DNA of 64,000 bases from Alkalicoccus luteus (GCA_052061695.1 JBPZEY010000011.1), one strand, 5' to 3'. Positions 1-8,476 are shown, numbered from the stretch's first letter. A program made the numbers and translations. The notes: generated by a model from the letters alone, not told the origin.

Positions 1-870
1 AATATTCGCTTTTTTCGCAACGGAGGTGATCATAAGCGCAGACCGAAGGCTCACAAACCCGTTTTCCGCATCTGTAGCATCTTTTATTTTACGGAGAAGG
101 CTCCAGATCATTTTCGCATCCTTATGGCGTACTTCTGCACGCTTTTGAATGATCGTTTCCATCGTTTTTTGCGTATAGTGCACTTCCATCGTCACTAATC
201 TGTCCATAAGCGCGTCCTGTTTCTCGAATACACCGGCATACTCCTCCGGATTAGATGTAAACAAGATCCGGAAATCGGGATGGACCTGGACGTAGCGCTT
301 TTTCTGCTTCGTTCCGTAAAGCGGCACGAGGCCCTCTTCCAAAATAGATAAGAACAGGTTGTTCGTTTCCGCAGTAGAGCGGGAAAATTCGTCGTAGATT
401 ACCGTATGTCCTTTTTCACAAGCTTCCACCAGCCTGCCCGGCGTCCAGTCTTCCTTAATGTTTACCTCTTTTTTGTAAACTTGACGAATAAAATTATCCA
501 CAAGCTTGGTGCTCGTGACACCGGTGATCCCGCCTAAAAGATCCTCGTTATTCATCTCGTGGTTACCGGTGATGAGCGTCACCGGGCGTCCTCTGCTTTT
601 TGCCGCTTCCATCGCGAGTGCTGTTTTCCCTGCTCCTGCCCGACCGGTAACATGAACCGGATATCCAGCTTCCAGAACCCTGGAAATCCGGTGAATGTAG
701 TGGTTAATTTCATCGGTTTTAATATAGGATGCCTGTTCCCTTACAGGTTTTCTAGGCTCCTGCTTTTTCTCGGCAGGTTTTCCCAGTGATTGTGAGGGTG
801 CGCTGCGCACTCCACCGGATTTTCTCGCGCTGATTTCCCGTCTTGTTTGTGCCTGCTTCTGCGCAGCCAT
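1..870 (-). CDS. gvpN: Gas vesicle protein GvpN, AAA+ ATPase (C-terminus beyond window edge)
   Basis: GvpN is a MoxR-like AAA+ ATPase needed for gas-vesicle growth. The minus-strand frame starts at an ATG at 870 and runs off the left edge, so about 290 N-terminal residues are visible. A basic, low-complexity N-terminus (about residues 1-45) precedes the ATPase core. Walker A is GRAGAGKT at about residues 76-83, a Walker B-like VIYDEFSR follows, and LFTSNPEEYAGV matches the sensor region of GvpN. The start lies 2 bp after the gvpO stop, so the two are clearly cotranscribed. It is the last visible gene of the gas-vesicle operon; structural and accessory genes (gvpF, G, L, S, K, J) would be expected to the left of the window. 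Confidence 0.95.
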   Translation of the reverse strand, partial: MAAQKQAQTRREISARKSGGVRSAPSQSLGKPAEKKQEPRKPVREQASYIKTDEINHYIHRISRVLEAGYPVHVTGRAGAGKTALAMEAAKSRGRPVTLITGNHEMNNEDLLGGITGVTSTKLVDNFIRQVYKKEVNIKEDWTPGRLVEACEKGHTVIYDEFSRSTAETNNLFLSILEEGLVPLYGTKQKKRYVQVHPDFRILFTSNPEEYAGVFEKQDALMDRLVTMEVHYTQKTMETIIQKRAEVRHKDAKMIWSLLRKIKDATDAENGFVSLRSALMITSVAKKANI

Positions 871-872
871 AC

Positions 873-1151
873 TTATTCTGCCTCCTGTTCCTGATAAATA
901 TCTGTTGAAGTTCGCTGTCTAAGCGCCGTTCGTTCAAAAGAAGTCACTTCATTTTTATTGTTAACACGTACCATATAGGTTCCGACCAGCTGGTCGCGGC
1001 CGTACCGCTTCATGTATTCTTTTTCTTCGATCATTTCCACGCCCACTTCCCAATAATTACCTTTATTGGAGATGGCCGTAATCCGAAGTACCGGGGACAG
1101 ATGCTCTTCAAAAAAATCTTTGACTGCTTCAATCAGTTCATTTGCCTTCAC
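873..1151 (-). CDS. gvpO: Gas vesicle protein GvpO
   Basis: A 92-residue protein of the GvpO family (the corresponding gene in Bacillus megaterium is, as I recall, called gvpR), an accessory factor of gas-vesicle formation. The family pattern is visible: an N-terminal helix (ELIEAVKDFFEEH), a strand with GNYWEVGVEMIEEKEY, then VGTYMVRVNNKNEVTSFER. It lies between gvpA and gvpN, with 2 bp to gvpN, which is the expected arrangement. The exact molecular role is not known from the sequence; regulation or assembly has been proposed for the family. Confidence 0.88.
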   Translation of the reverse strand: MKANELIEAVKDFFEEHLSPVLRITAISNKGNYWEVGVEMIEEKEYMKRYGRDQLVGTYMVRVNNKNEVTSFERTALRQRTSTDIYQEQEAE

Positions 1152-1219
1152 GATAATCCCTCCTTCACTGCATGGTAAAGAGGAGGACGATCCTGCCGTC
1201 CTCCTAAGCTGTCTATTCG

Positions 1220-1483
1220 TTATGCAAAGTTAAGCTGTTCTCTGCCGCTGTCAGATAAATCGCTGTCAATTTCGCCTTGTACTTCGTCCCGCAGCAGTCC
1301 AACCGCTTCTGCGTATCGCAGCCACGTATCAACACTTGCAATAACGACACGTGCTTCAATCGTAATCAGCTCAATGCCGACTAGTGAAATTCGCGCGTAC
1401 AAGTCGATGACAATCCCTTTATCAAGAATCCGGTCGATAACCTCTGCAAGACTGGACGAATCGGTGCTCTTCTGAATAGCCAT
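1220..1483 (-). CDS. gvpA: Major gas vesicle structural protein GvpA
   Basis: This small hydrophobic protein forms the ribbed gas-vesicle wall. Its 87 residues carry the very conserved GvpA core: SLAEVIDRILDKG, then IDLYARISLVGIELITIEAR, then VVIASVDTWLRYAEAVGL. The length is normal for the GvpA/GvpB class. The C-terminal tail (DEVQGEIDSDLSDSGREQ) is short and acidic. RBS AGGAG precedes the ATG at 1483. It is the only GvpA paralogue in the window; a GvpJ/GvpS-type minor shell protein would be expected further left. It could equally be named gvpB in the B. megaterium scheme. Confidence 0.96.
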   Translation of the reverse strand: MAIQKSTDSSSLAEVIDRILDKGIVIDLYARISLVGIELITIEARVVIASVDTWLRYAEAVGLLRDEVQGEIDSDLSDSGREQLNFA

Positions 1484-1516
1484 GTTCCTATCTCTCCTTC
1501 TTTCATTATTTTTATA

Positions 1517-1978
1517 CTAATACTTTTTCAGCTGTGCCGCCCCTTTAATGCGGCTCGCCCCCTTCACGCTGGAGTATCCCTTGATGTCACTGGCCTTTTT
1601 AACCCCGTCTCCACCGTCAGATTCATGACTGCTCAGGGCGTTATCCTTTACTTCTTCCTTCGCATTCTCTGCCTGGCCTTTCAACTCGTGTTTAATGTCT
1701 TCTGTTCGTTCTTTCGCTTTTTCAGCTGTTTCTTTCAGCTTCTCGCCGGCTTCTTCAAAGTTTTCTTTAAACTCTTCTTTCTTCTCTTTTGCATGCTGAA
1801 ATTTGTCATACAAATCCTTCGCAATCTTGAAGGCAGATTCCGCCCGGTCTACCTCCGGAAAATGATCTTCCAATGAATCTACCGCATCTTCTGCATCGTC
1901 TTTTACTTCGTCTTTTACTTTTTCTTTTACCTTTTTTGCTTTTTCTATGATCCCGTCGGAGGACTCTTCTTCTGCCAT
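1517..1978 (-). CDS. gvpQ: GvpQ-like gas vesicle accessory protein
   Basis: A 153-residue, highly charged, Lys/Glu-rich protein. Almost the whole of residues 10-115 is heptad-like helix (repeated EKAKKVKEKVKDEVKDD and AEKAKER motifs), and the C-terminus has short SIKG/RIKG-type repeats. This composition and its position just upstream of the GvpA gene fit GvpQ of the Bacillus megaterium gas-vesicle cluster. GvpQ sequences are poorly conserved, so the name rests on context as much as on sequence. AGGAGG lies ahead of the start, and 13 bp separate it from gvpU. Confidence 0.65.
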   Translation of the reverse strand: MAEEESSDGIIEKAKKVKEKVKDEVKDDAEDAVDSLEDHFPEVDRAESAFKIAKDLYDKFQHAKEKKEEFKENFEEAGEKLKETAEKAKERTEDIKHELKGQAENAKEEVKDNALSSHESDGGDGVKKASDIKGYSSVKGASRIKGAAQLKKY

Positions 1979-1991
1979 GAAAGCACCTCCT

Positions 1992-2384
1992 TTATGAGGA
2001 CTCTTTTACTTTCCCTAAAAAGAAACCATCTACTTCCTTCAGCTTCCCGCGCCAGAGAACGGCTCCTTTAGATGGGAGGGCCGTCCCTGATTCATCGAAC
2101 AATTTGGCGTCTGCAATATGAATATAATTAATTTCCGGTTCTTCTCCGGAGCTGAGCTTCTCCGCAGCTTTCTCGAGACTTTCATAAATTCCTTTATCTG
2201 CATCGAGATCAGTATCAAACGCCTCTTTAAATTCTGTGAAATAACGCTCAGCGCCAATGAGGTCGCCGCTGATAATAGAGCCATTCACATTGACTGTTAC
2301 CGGAAGTGTGTAGTCTTCATTGTCATTGCATGCTTCGATCATCATCTGAAGAATAACGTCTTTTTCATTTTTTATTCCCGGCAT
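1992..2384 (-). CDS. gvpU: Gas vesicle accessory protein GvpU
   Basis: A 130-residue protein. The C-terminal block PSKGAVLWRGKLKEVDGFFLGK is nearly diagnostic for GvpU of Bacillus megaterium. An N-terminal part with VNVNGSIISGDLIGAERYF also fits. GvpU has been linked to clustering or phase behaviour of gas vesicles, and is dispensable in heterologous systems. In B. megaterium gvpT and gvpU lie at the far end of the cluster; here T and U precede gvpA, so gene order differs. RBS GAAGGAG lies ahead of the ATG at 2384. Confidence 0.85.
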   Translation of the reverse strand: MPGIKNEKDVILQMMIEACNDNEDYTLPVTVNVNGSIISGDLIGAERYFTEFKEAFDTDLDADKGIYESLEKAAEKLSSGEEPEINYIHIADAKLFDESGTALPSKGAVLWRGKLKEVDGFFLGKVKESS

Positions 2385-2406
2385 AGCGCAGCTCCTTCTG
2401 TTAGTT

Positions 2407-3003
2407 CTATTTCTTTTTCGAAGATCCGGACTTGCCTTCTACTTCCGTTTCTTTTCCGGACCCGCTTTCCTCTTCTTCCTCTTCTTCTGATTCATCTTCC
2501 TCTTCTTCATCATCATCTTCTTCCTCGTCGGACGAATCAGAATTTGAGGCGATGAGCTTTTCCAGCTTTTCTTCAAGGCTGTTAATCCGGTCTTTCAATT
2601 GTTCATTTTCTTCTTCTGTACTGCTTTTTTCTTCGCTTTCCTCAGATTGATTGTCGTCTTCCGTTTCTTCCTCTTCTTCGTTTTCGTTCTCGTCATCCTC
2701 TTCTTTACTGCCGTCTGCACCAAGAAGCTTTTTAATCGGCTCCTTTACTTTCTGTTTCAGGGAGCCGCCTGACCCGGATGCTGTTTCTTTCAGCTTTCCA
2801 GCCAGGCTGGCACTCTTTTGCTTCCATTCCTCTTTATCAATTGTTTCCCACTTATCCATCAGCTTCTCCCGGTTTTTCGGACTGAAATAGTAGCCGGCGG
2901 CTCCACCGATGACGGCTCCTACAAATGTAGATTTAATAGTGCCCGGCCCTTTGCTGCCGGATTCTTTTTCCTGCTGCTTCTCGTCTTTTTCTTCTTCTGC
3001 CAT
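2407..3003 (-). CDS. gvpT: GvpT-like gas vesicle protein with acidic tail
   Basis: A 198-residue protein with a YtxH-like hydrophobic glycine-rich segment (about residues 27-42, VGAVIGGAAGYYFSPKNREKL) near the N-terminus, then a charged linker. A long Glu/Asp/Ser tract interrupted by a coiled coil (NEQLKDRINSLEEKLEKL, about 133-150) follows. The layout matches B. megaterium GvpT: glycine-zipper segment, helical linker, leucine heptads, acidic tail. The acidic composition produces long serine-rich open frames on the opposite strand, which are not genes. It is cotranscribed with gvpU (22 bp gap). Confidence 0.82.
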   Translation of the reverse strand: MAEEEKDEKQQEKESGSKGPGTIKSTFVGAVIGGAAGYYFSPKNREKLMDKWETIDKEEWKQKSASLAGKLKETASGSGGSLKQKVKEPIKKLLGADGSKEEDDENENEEEEETEDDNQSEESEEKSSTEEENEQLKDRINSLEEKLEKLIASNSDSSDEEEDDDEEEEDESEEEEEEESGSGKETEVEGKSGSSKKK

Positions 3004-3023
3004 AATGAAAAACCGCCTTTCAA

Positions 3024-3422
3024 TTATTTTTTATCTGCGAGCTCGGACACCATTTTTTCCAACCGGTCCAGGCGCTCGTTTAAATCATTGTTCTCCTTCT
3101 CGGCTTGTTGATCGTTGGACTTATTCCCAGAGCCAAGAAGCTTATCTTTACCGGCTTCCATCAGCTTTTGAGCCGGACCGCTGTCCATATTTTGAAAATA
3201 GCCATCCACCTGTTTTCTGAGATTGTTGGAAGCCTGTTCGATCAGCATGTCCTGAAGCGTTCGCCTCACCTGAAATCCAAGTGCTCTTGCTGCCTCCGTT
3301 TTTGCTGCTTTGGAAAGCAGAGTTCGGGCACCTTTACTGCTGGATAGAAATCCAATACCTGCACCTATAAGAGAACCCGTAAGTACATAGCTTTTATCTT
3401 GACTGTTCTGTTCATCCGACAT
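3024..3422 (-). CDS. GvpP/YtxH-like protein, first gene of the gas-vesicle operon
   Basis: A 132-residue protein with a glycine-rich hydrophobic segment near the N-terminus (GSLIGAGIGFLSSSKGARTLL, about 16-36), an amphipathic middle and a C-terminal leucine-heptad coiled coil (LNERLDRLEKMVSEL). It has the same architecture as the downstream GvpT-like protein and is likely a paralogue. By position and shape it resembles GvpP of B. megaterium. RBS GGAGGG lies ahead of the ATG at 3422. No gene precedes it on this strand, so the operon promoter should lie upstream of 3422. Confidence 0.6.
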   Translation of the reverse strand: MSDEQNSQDKSYVLTGSLIGAGIGFLSSSKGARTLLSKAAKTEAARALGFQVRRTLQDMLIEQASNNLRKQVDGYFQNMDSGPAQKLMEAGKDKLLGSGNKSNDQQAEKENNDLNERLDRLEKMVSELADKK

Positions 3423-3837
3423 TCCGTACCCTCCTTAAATAGTGACAATTAATGTCCTATACCACTTCCTGTCATGAATTATGCAGAAAAACAGTTAAAT
3501 ATTCCTTTAATATATTCTTTTACACAATATATCGTTAGTACAAAGGATGATTAATATCTGTATAACGAACGTAGATGAATAAAATGTAACTAATGAACGA
3601 ATTATCTGTGTTCCGCTCCTTATCATCGACTGGAAATATGCCTATTACCCAATTCAACAAGACAGCTTCCATTTCGGAACGTCGATCACGTTACCACGGA
3701 TAACTGCCTTTAATTGGCCTGTTCATGAAAACACTCGCTTTCGAAGAGAAACGACTCGGTTTTTTCCTCCTGCTGTCTACCACGGCATACCTGTATTTTC
3801 ATTAATATGTAACGCTTCGGACCGGTAATCGTCAAAC
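3423..3837. other. Intergenic region holding the presumed gas-vesicle promoter
   Basis: About 400 bp without a credible gene. The stretch nearest the gas-vesicle operon (3430-3560) is AT-rich, as expected for a promoter. No convincing sigma-A or sigma-B hexamer pair could be fixed on the minus strand, so none is annotated. Short reading frames toward 3777-4001 are not supported by a ribosome binding site or composition. Confidence 0.5.
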
Positions 3838-3871
3838 AAAAAAAGAGCGGGCTCTCGAAAGAGCTCCGCTT
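3838..3871 (-). terminator. Rho-independent terminator of the rlmD operon
   Basis: On the minus strand AGCGGAGCTCT, loop TTCG, then AGAGCCCGCT is followed by a run of seven T. It lies about 55 bp past the rlmD stop. Confidence 0.85.
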
Positions 3872-3924
3872 GCTGTGACAGTAAATTCAGTTCGTATTCA
3901 TGTCTGTAAAACAGTCTTCTTTGT

Positions 3925-5304
3925 TCACGATTGAACGAAAGAAGCGACGGTTTCCACTTGGGCTGTGTGCGGAAACATATCAACAGGCTGCAGCGATTCA
4001 AGCCGGTAGCCTCCTCGTTCAGCTAACACCGCAGCATTTTTTGCCAATGTCGACGGGTTGCAGGATACGTATACCAGTCGCCTGGGTTTTATTTTTGTTA
4101 GTGTTTTCAGCAGACTATCAGCCAAACCGGTACGAGGCGGATCGACGATTATGACGTCTGCTTTCCATCCATCATTTTCCCAAGCCGGCAGCACATCCTC
4201 TGCTCTGCCAGTTTCAAATGAAAGATTGCTCAATCCATTCAGGCAAGCATTATGCTCCGCATCGCTGATCGCATCCTGAACCGTATCCATACCCCTGACC
4301 TCATGCGCCTGCCCGGCTGCCCATATGCCTATCGTTCCCGTTCCGCAGTAAGCATCTACTACATTTTCCGAGCCGGTCAGATTTGCTGCTCTTATTGCTT
4401 CGGTATACAGCGCAATCGTCTGAGACGGGTTCAGCTGAAAAAAGGCTCTGGCTGAGAGCTCAAATACGTTTCCTGATAACGTTTCCCGGATACTAGTTTC
4501 TCCAGCGAGAGGAATGGTTTTCTCTCCGAACACGAGAGGGGTTTTCTTCTCATTAATATTTTGCATGATGGATGTCAGGTTTGGGAGCCTGCTGCGTATT
4601 TCAGATAAAAAGGCTTCTTTTTCGGGAAATGTTTCAGATGCTGTGACGAGGACGAGCTGAGTTTCATTTGTATGAAATCCCTGCCTGGTTACAATCGTCC
4701 GCAGAAAACCTTTATGCTTTTTCGGATGGTAGATCGATATGCCGCAGGCCTCGGCCGCTTCCTTCACTTCATTGGTGACGTGATCGATCGTTTCGTGCTG
4801 GACGATACAAGCGTCGATGTTCAACAGTCGGTTGCTGTGTTTTTCGTACAAACCGGCGATCACGTGCCCGTTCAGCATGCCGGCCTGCATTTGCCCCTTA
4901 TTGCGATATCGCCATGGATGCTCCATGCCAATCGTTTCTTTTAATAAAGAAGCCGTTTTAATTGACGTATACCGCTCAAATGACTGGCGGACGAGATCCT
5001 GTTTTTCGCGCAGCTGCGCTTCATAAGACAAATGCTGCAGCTGGCACCCGCCGCAGCGGTCATATACCGGGCACGGTGCCTTCTGCCTGTCAGGAGAAGA
5101 TTTACGAATCTTGACGAGCTTTGCCCGTGCAAATTTAGAGGACACGCTGACTGTTTCACAGACAACCTCTTCCCCCGGCAGCGCTCCATCCACGAACACA
5201 ACCTGTTTCTTAAAAAAGCCGACGCCTTCTCCATCGATCCCGAGCCGCTTTATCGTAAGTGGGAAACGCTGGCCTTTCTTTATGGTCACTTGTTTTTGAG
5301 CCAC
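3925..5304 (-). CDS. rlmD: 23S rRNA (uracil-5-)-methyltransferase, RlmD/RumA family
   Basis: SAM-dependent m5U methyltransferase acting on 23S rRNA; in Bacillus subtilis the related YefA (RlmCD) modifies two sites. The 459 residues show an N-terminal TRAM domain (about 5-65), then the iron-sulfur cysteines C78, C84, C87 and C166 (C-x5-C-x2-C plus a distant Cys). Next come the SAM motif DAYCGTGTIGIW, the DPPRTG motif and the catalytic VSCNPSTLA motif near residue 415. It is the last gene of a minus-strand operon with alkA (14 bp gap), and a terminator follows. Whether it acts on one or both uridines cannot be told from sequence. Confidence 0.93.
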   Translation of the reverse strand: MAQKQVTIKKGQRFPLTIKRLGIDGEGVGFFKKQVVFVDGALPGEEVVCETVSVSSKFARAKLVKIRKSSPDRQKAPCPVYDRCGGCQLQHLSYEAQLREKQDLVRQSFERYTSIKTASLLKETIGMEHPWRYRNKGQMQAGMLNGHVIAGLYEKHSNRLLNIDACIVQHETIDHVTNEVKEAAEACGISIYHPKKHKGFLRTIVTRQGFHTNETQLVLVTASETFPEKEAFLSEIRSRLPNLTSIMQNINEKKTPLVFGEKTIPLAGETSIRETLSGNVFELSARAFFQLNPSQTIALYTEAIRAANLTGSENVVDAYCGTGTIGIWAAGQAHEVRGMDTVQDAISDAEHNACLNGLSNLSFETGRAEDVLPAWENDGWKADVIIVDPPRTGLADSLLKTLTKIKPRRLVYVSCNPSTLAKNAAVLAERGGYRLESLQPVDMFPHTAQVETVASFVQS

Positions 5305-5318
5305 AGTTATTCTCCTTT

Positions 5319-6194
5319 CTATAGAGGCGGACTTTCAATGCTTTCCCATAGATAAAGGGCAGCGTATGTCCGATAAGGAGGCCACGCTTTTGCAACGTAA
5401 TCCAATTCTTCTGCCTTTGGCTTTTGATCTAAACCTCTCAATTTTTTCCATCCGTTTTGAAGCCCAATATCCTGAACAGGAAATAAATCCAGCTCACCCA
5501 GCCCGAACATGAGAAAATTTTCAGCAGTCCATCGACCGATTCCGCGAACCGCTTTTAACGCTGCAACTGCTTCTTCTTTATCCTTAAGGACAAGTGAGTC
5601 GAGCGACAAACGCCCCTCAGCGATCAGCGCGGAAGTATCAATGACATATTCCGCTTTTCTGCCGCTGAACTGCAATTCCCTTAGATCAGCTACACCCAGT
5701 GCGGCGGTGGTTTCCGGATATGGATAGAACCAGACACCGCTTTTCTCAAATCCTGTTTCATGCACAAACCGTGTGCTCAGTGTAAAGGCAAAGGTCATGT
5801 TCAGCTGCTGATGAATGATCGTTTTAACGAGAGAGCCGTACCGCTGAAAATCACATATAAACGGAGTATGACGAAATTGTTGAAAGAGCGGATCCAATTC
5901 CGTTCCTTTAAACGCATCGGCTACCGCGCCTAAATCTGTTTCCCACTGAAACAGTCGCGCAACTTCAGAAGTGACTGCTTTTTCGTCCGCTTCGTCCCAT
6001 TCCAGCTGAAAAACGGGCCGCTCCATTGAGCCAGTCTGCAGCATCCGCACCGGCACCGGTTTATCGTCAATCCAAAGCGGTACGAACAGTTCCTGATGCT
6101 CATGATTAAGTTGAAGAAGCGGGTCAATGGACAACCGTTTCAACGCCTGATCGAACCGGTATGGTCGTACAAGCTCAATTGTTACTGTAGCCAC
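5319..6194 (-). CDS. DNA-3-methyladenine glycosylase II, AlkA-type
   Basis: Base-excision repair glycosylase of the helix-hairpin-helix superfamily that removes alkylated bases. In the 291 residues the HhH motif LKAVRGIGRWTAENFL lies at about 213-228, followed by FPVQDIGLQ with the likely catalytic Asp at 242. The N-terminal 90 residues form the AlkA-type beta domain. The start is GTG at 6194, with GAAGGAG nine bases upstream. It sits 5 bp after the phosphatase gene and 14 bp before rlmD. The family also contains Ogg-like enzymes, but the AlkA subtype is the best match. Confidence 0.88.
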   Translation of the reverse strand: MATVTIELVRPYRFDQALKRLSIDPLLQLNHEHQELFVPLWIDDKPVPVRMLQTGSMERPVFQLEWDEADEKAVTSEVARLFQWETDLGAVADAFKGTELDPLFQQFRHTPFICDFQRYGSLVKTIIHQQLNMTFAFTLSTRFVHETGFEKSGVWFYPYPETTAALGVADLRELQFSGRKAEYVIDTSALIAEGRLSLDSLVLKDKEEAVAALKAVRGIGRWTAENFLMFGLGELDLFPVQDIGLQNGWKKLRGLDQKPKAEELDYVAKAWPPYRTYAALYLWESIESPPL

Positions 6195-6199
6195 GTTGA

Positions 6200-6823
6200 T
6201 CAGCTCCTTCTGTTAGCAGGTATCGTATGGACTGTACTGTTTACAAAGTGAAAAAATGCCGTACCGTTTTTCCGCAGTTCCAGTTTCGTAATGCCAGTGT
6301 TTGAGATCATGTATGGATTGTGCACCTCAGGCCAGCTGTCCCCGGCTGATAAATACATCAGCAAAATACTGATAAATCCGCCATGTGAAACAGCAGCAGC
6401 TACGGCTTCGTCTTCATGCGAGCAAAGCAGCCTGACTATCTTTCTGCATCTGTCTGTTAATTGTTCGAAGTTTTCTGTGCCCGGTATTCCCGAGGCTGCA
6501 AGTCTTTTTTTCTTTAACTCCGGATAAGCAGCTATAATTTCATGTTTCGTTCTGCCCTCAAGCGGACCAAGAGCCGCTTCTCTGAACAACGCAGATTCTT
6601 TTACTCGCAATGAGCGCGTTTCAGCGAGGTAAGCAGCCGTTTGGGATGCCCGCTCAAGGTCGCTGGCGTAAATGGCATCCAAGTGTACCTGCTCCATCCA
6701 GGCTGCAGCAGCTTTCCCTTCCTTTTTCCCTAATGAAGAAAGTGGATAGTCAGACTGTCCTTGAATGATACCGCCTGCGTTTGCTTCAGACTGACCGTGC
6801 CGGATCAAATAAATCGTAGGCAT
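6200..6823 (-). CDS. Histidine phosphatase family protein (phosphoglycerate mutase-like)
   Basis: The 207-residue protein opens with YLIRHGQSEAN, the histidine-phosphatase signature with the phospho-accepting His9. A second arginine follows in YASDLERASQTA, the proton donor region is GPLEGRTKHE, and the second catalytic His is in AAVSHGGFISILL. These residues point to an active enzyme. Substrates in this family range from phosphoglycerate to alpha-ribazole phosphate and small phosphorylated metabolites, so specificity is open. It overlaps neither neighbour and lies 6 bp after the SE1561-family gene. Confidence 0.88.
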   Translation of the reverse strand: MPTIYLIRHGQSEANAGGIIQGQSDYPLSSLGKKEGKAAAAWMEQVHLDAIYASDLERASQTAAYLAETRSLRVKESALFREAALGPLEGRTKHEIIAAYPELKKKRLAASGIPGTENFEQLTDRCRKIVRLLCSHEDEAVAAAVSHGGFISILLMYLSAGDSWPEVHNPYMISNTGITKLELRKNGTAFFHFVNSTVHTIPANRRS

Positions 6824-6829
6824 GCCCGG

Positions 6830-7000
6830 TCACTCCTCTTCCCTGCGATACTGACGGCATTTTTCTTCGAGCTCTTCCAGCATGAGAATCATCCGGTCAA
6901 TATCCTCCACTTCCGTCCGCTCAAGATCAAGCTGATCTACCATATTTGAGAGTCGCTCCATGCGGTCATGAAGGCTCGTCCATTTTTCCTGCTTGTTCAT
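6830..7000 (-). CDS. SE1561 family small protein
   Basis: A 56-residue acidic, helical protein beginning MNKQEKWTSLHDRMERL. The C-terminal pattern VEDIDRMILMLEELEEKCRQY is characteristic of the small SE1561 family found across Bacillaceae and staphylococci, of unknown function. AAAGGAG lies 7 bp ahead of the ATG at 7000. It heads the operon with the phosphatase, alkA and rlmD, and its stop is 6 bp before the phosphatase start. It is divergent from yfkAB, so a promoter for each should lie in 7001-7181, although no hexamers are convincing. Confidence 0.85.
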   Translation of the reverse strand: MNKQEKWTSLHDRMERLSNMVDQLDLERTEVEDIDRMILMLEELEEKCRQYRREEE

Positions 7001-7181
7001 CTATGATGCTCCTTTCCTTATCCAATGTACCATTCTATCACGCCAGCCCAGAAACTCAATTATATTCCTGCACTCTCTTTACGAAAAACCTCCTGCAAGT
7101 CGCCTGAAGCTGTTAAACTATGAATGGCAGAAGCAAAACTCCTGCTTTAAAACAGGTATGGAAAGCAGAAAGGACGATAGA

Positions 7182-8321
7182 ATGACGAATATAACGAAGA
7201 TATCCCCTGCAAATGATCCGTGGGAAGCATATATGGATCAGACTGAGTTTGGCCGGGCTGTCTTATCAAATATAGAAATTACGACAACGAACCTTTGCAA
7301 TATGCGCTGTGAACACTGTGCTGTCGGCTACAGTCTGCAGCAAAAGGATCCCGATGCACTCTCATTTGAGCGTATTAAGGAAAGCCTGGACACTGTGCCG
7401 TTTCTGCGCGCATTCAGTATCACCGGAGGAGAGCCAATGCTGAACATGAGATCCGTACGTCATTATGTGGTGCCTCTGCTCCGCTATGCACATGAACGAG
7501 GTGCGCGTACGCAAATTAATTCTAACTTAACGATGCCGCTGAAGCGGTACGAAGAAATTTTACCTTACCTGGATGTGCTGCATATTTCCCACAATTACGG
7601 AAGTATCGAGGATTTTTCAGATATCGGTTTTGCTGTTATGGAGAAAAAACCGCCGGAGCAAGTGCGGGAGAAAGCCTTCCGCACTATGGTGGAAAACAGT
7701 TTGGAGCTAAGCCGGCGCGGCGTGATGATTTCAGCTGAAACGATGTTGAATAAACGAACGCTGCCTCATTTAGAATCGATCCATGAACAAATTGTCTCGA
7801 TGGGGGCTGCCCGGCATGAAGTTCATCCGATGTATCCAACCAGCTTCGCTGCCCACCTTGAAACTTCTTCACTTGATGACATTCGAGACGGGATCCATCG
7901 GCTTCTCGATGTACGCAATCCAGACGTTTGGATGCTGTTCGGCACCTTGCCTTTTTATGCGTGCAGCTCAGATAAACGGGATTTAGAACTGCTGCAGAGG
8001 CTTCAGGCAGAGCCAAACGTTACCGTCAGAAACGATCCCGATGGACGGTCACGCTTAAATTTAAACATTTTTGACGGGTCCATTCATGTCACGGACTTTC
8101 ATGCTGACGGCGAGCTTGGAACAATTGATGACCACACCCTGCCGGAAGCATTCCATAAGTGGCAGCAGTCCAAAACTGCAGCTTCTTTATCGTGCCACTG
8201 TCCCGCTGTTTCCTGCCTTGGTCCGAATTTGCTCGTGAAAAACACCTACTACCCGGAGACCGACTTTCGCACTCGTCATGCAGCTATATCCTATGAACGG
8301 ACTGATACAGCTGATATTTAG
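7182..8321 (+). CDS. yfkAB: YfkAB, radical SAM/CxCxxxxC protein
   Basis: Radical-SAM protein of unknown substrate. The 379 residues have the cluster-binding C39-x3-C43-x2-C46 (NLCNMRCEHC), the GGEP SAM motif (SITGGEPML), and near the C-terminus the second motif CHCPAVSC that defines the YfkAB family. The ATG at 7182 is chosen because AGAAAGGA lies nine bases upstream; the frame is open back to 6993 but without a ribosome binding site. A partial terminator-associated repeat begins about 10 bp after the stop, so the extreme C-terminus is close to a rearrangement point. Confidence 0.9.
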   Translation: MTNITKISPANDPWEAYMDQTEFGRAVLSNIEITTTNLCNMRCEHCAVGYSLQQKDPDALSFERIKESLDTVPFLRAFSITGGEPMLNMRSVRHYVVPLLRYAHERGARTQINSNLTMPLKRYEEILPYLDVLHISHNYGSIEDFSDIGFAVMEKKPPEQVREKAFRTMVENSLELSRRGVMISAETMLNKRTLPHLESIHEQIVSMGAARHEVHPMYPTSFAAHLETSSLDDIRDGIHRLLDVRNPDVWMLFGTLPFYACSSDKRDLELLQRLQAEPNVTVRNDPDGRSRLNLNIFDGSIHVTDFHADGELGTIDDHTLPEAFHKWQQSKTAASLSCHCPAVSCLGPNLLVKNTYYPETDFRTRHAAISYERTDTADI

Positions 8322-8330
8322 CAGGTCTTC

Positions 8331-8476
8331 GGCTCCAGGAGAATCAGAACGCAGCGAAGACCCGGCGGACAGCAGGAGGAAGCGGTTAGCTGAGGCCGTT
8401 CCCTCCGGAAAGCGAGTGTCCGCAGATGCAGGCAGATGCAAGGTTATTCACCTGAAATTACTTTATCAACAGCCTG
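8331..8476 (-). mobile_element. Partial terminator-nested element, copy A (left-end half only)
   Basis: This is the left-end half of the element family described at 40976-41507, in reverse orientation. It ends at the terminal repeat TACTTTATCAACAGCCTG (8459-8476), directly abutting a terminator. The internal landmarks CTCCGGAAAGCGAG and GCAGATGCAGGCAGATGC are recognisable. The right half and the second terminator copy are missing; the element is cut close to the yfkAB stop codon. Confidence 0.75.

Noticed and set aside
2432..2890. Serine/phenylalanine-rich plus-strand frames opposite gvpT
   Set aside because: They are the antisense of the Glu/Asp/Lys-rich gvpT codons and have no independent start signal.
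3777..4001. 74-codon minus-strand frame past the rlmD 3' end
   Set aside because: It overlaps rlmD in another frame and runs through the rlmD terminator; no RBS.
8187..8441. Open frame starting MHLPASADTRFPEG across copy A, with a similar one at 23381-23566 in copy B
   Set aside because: The frame is conserved only over the shared repeat start; downstream it shifts between copies through length changes not divisible by three. No ribosome binding site. Best explained as repeat DNA, not a protein.
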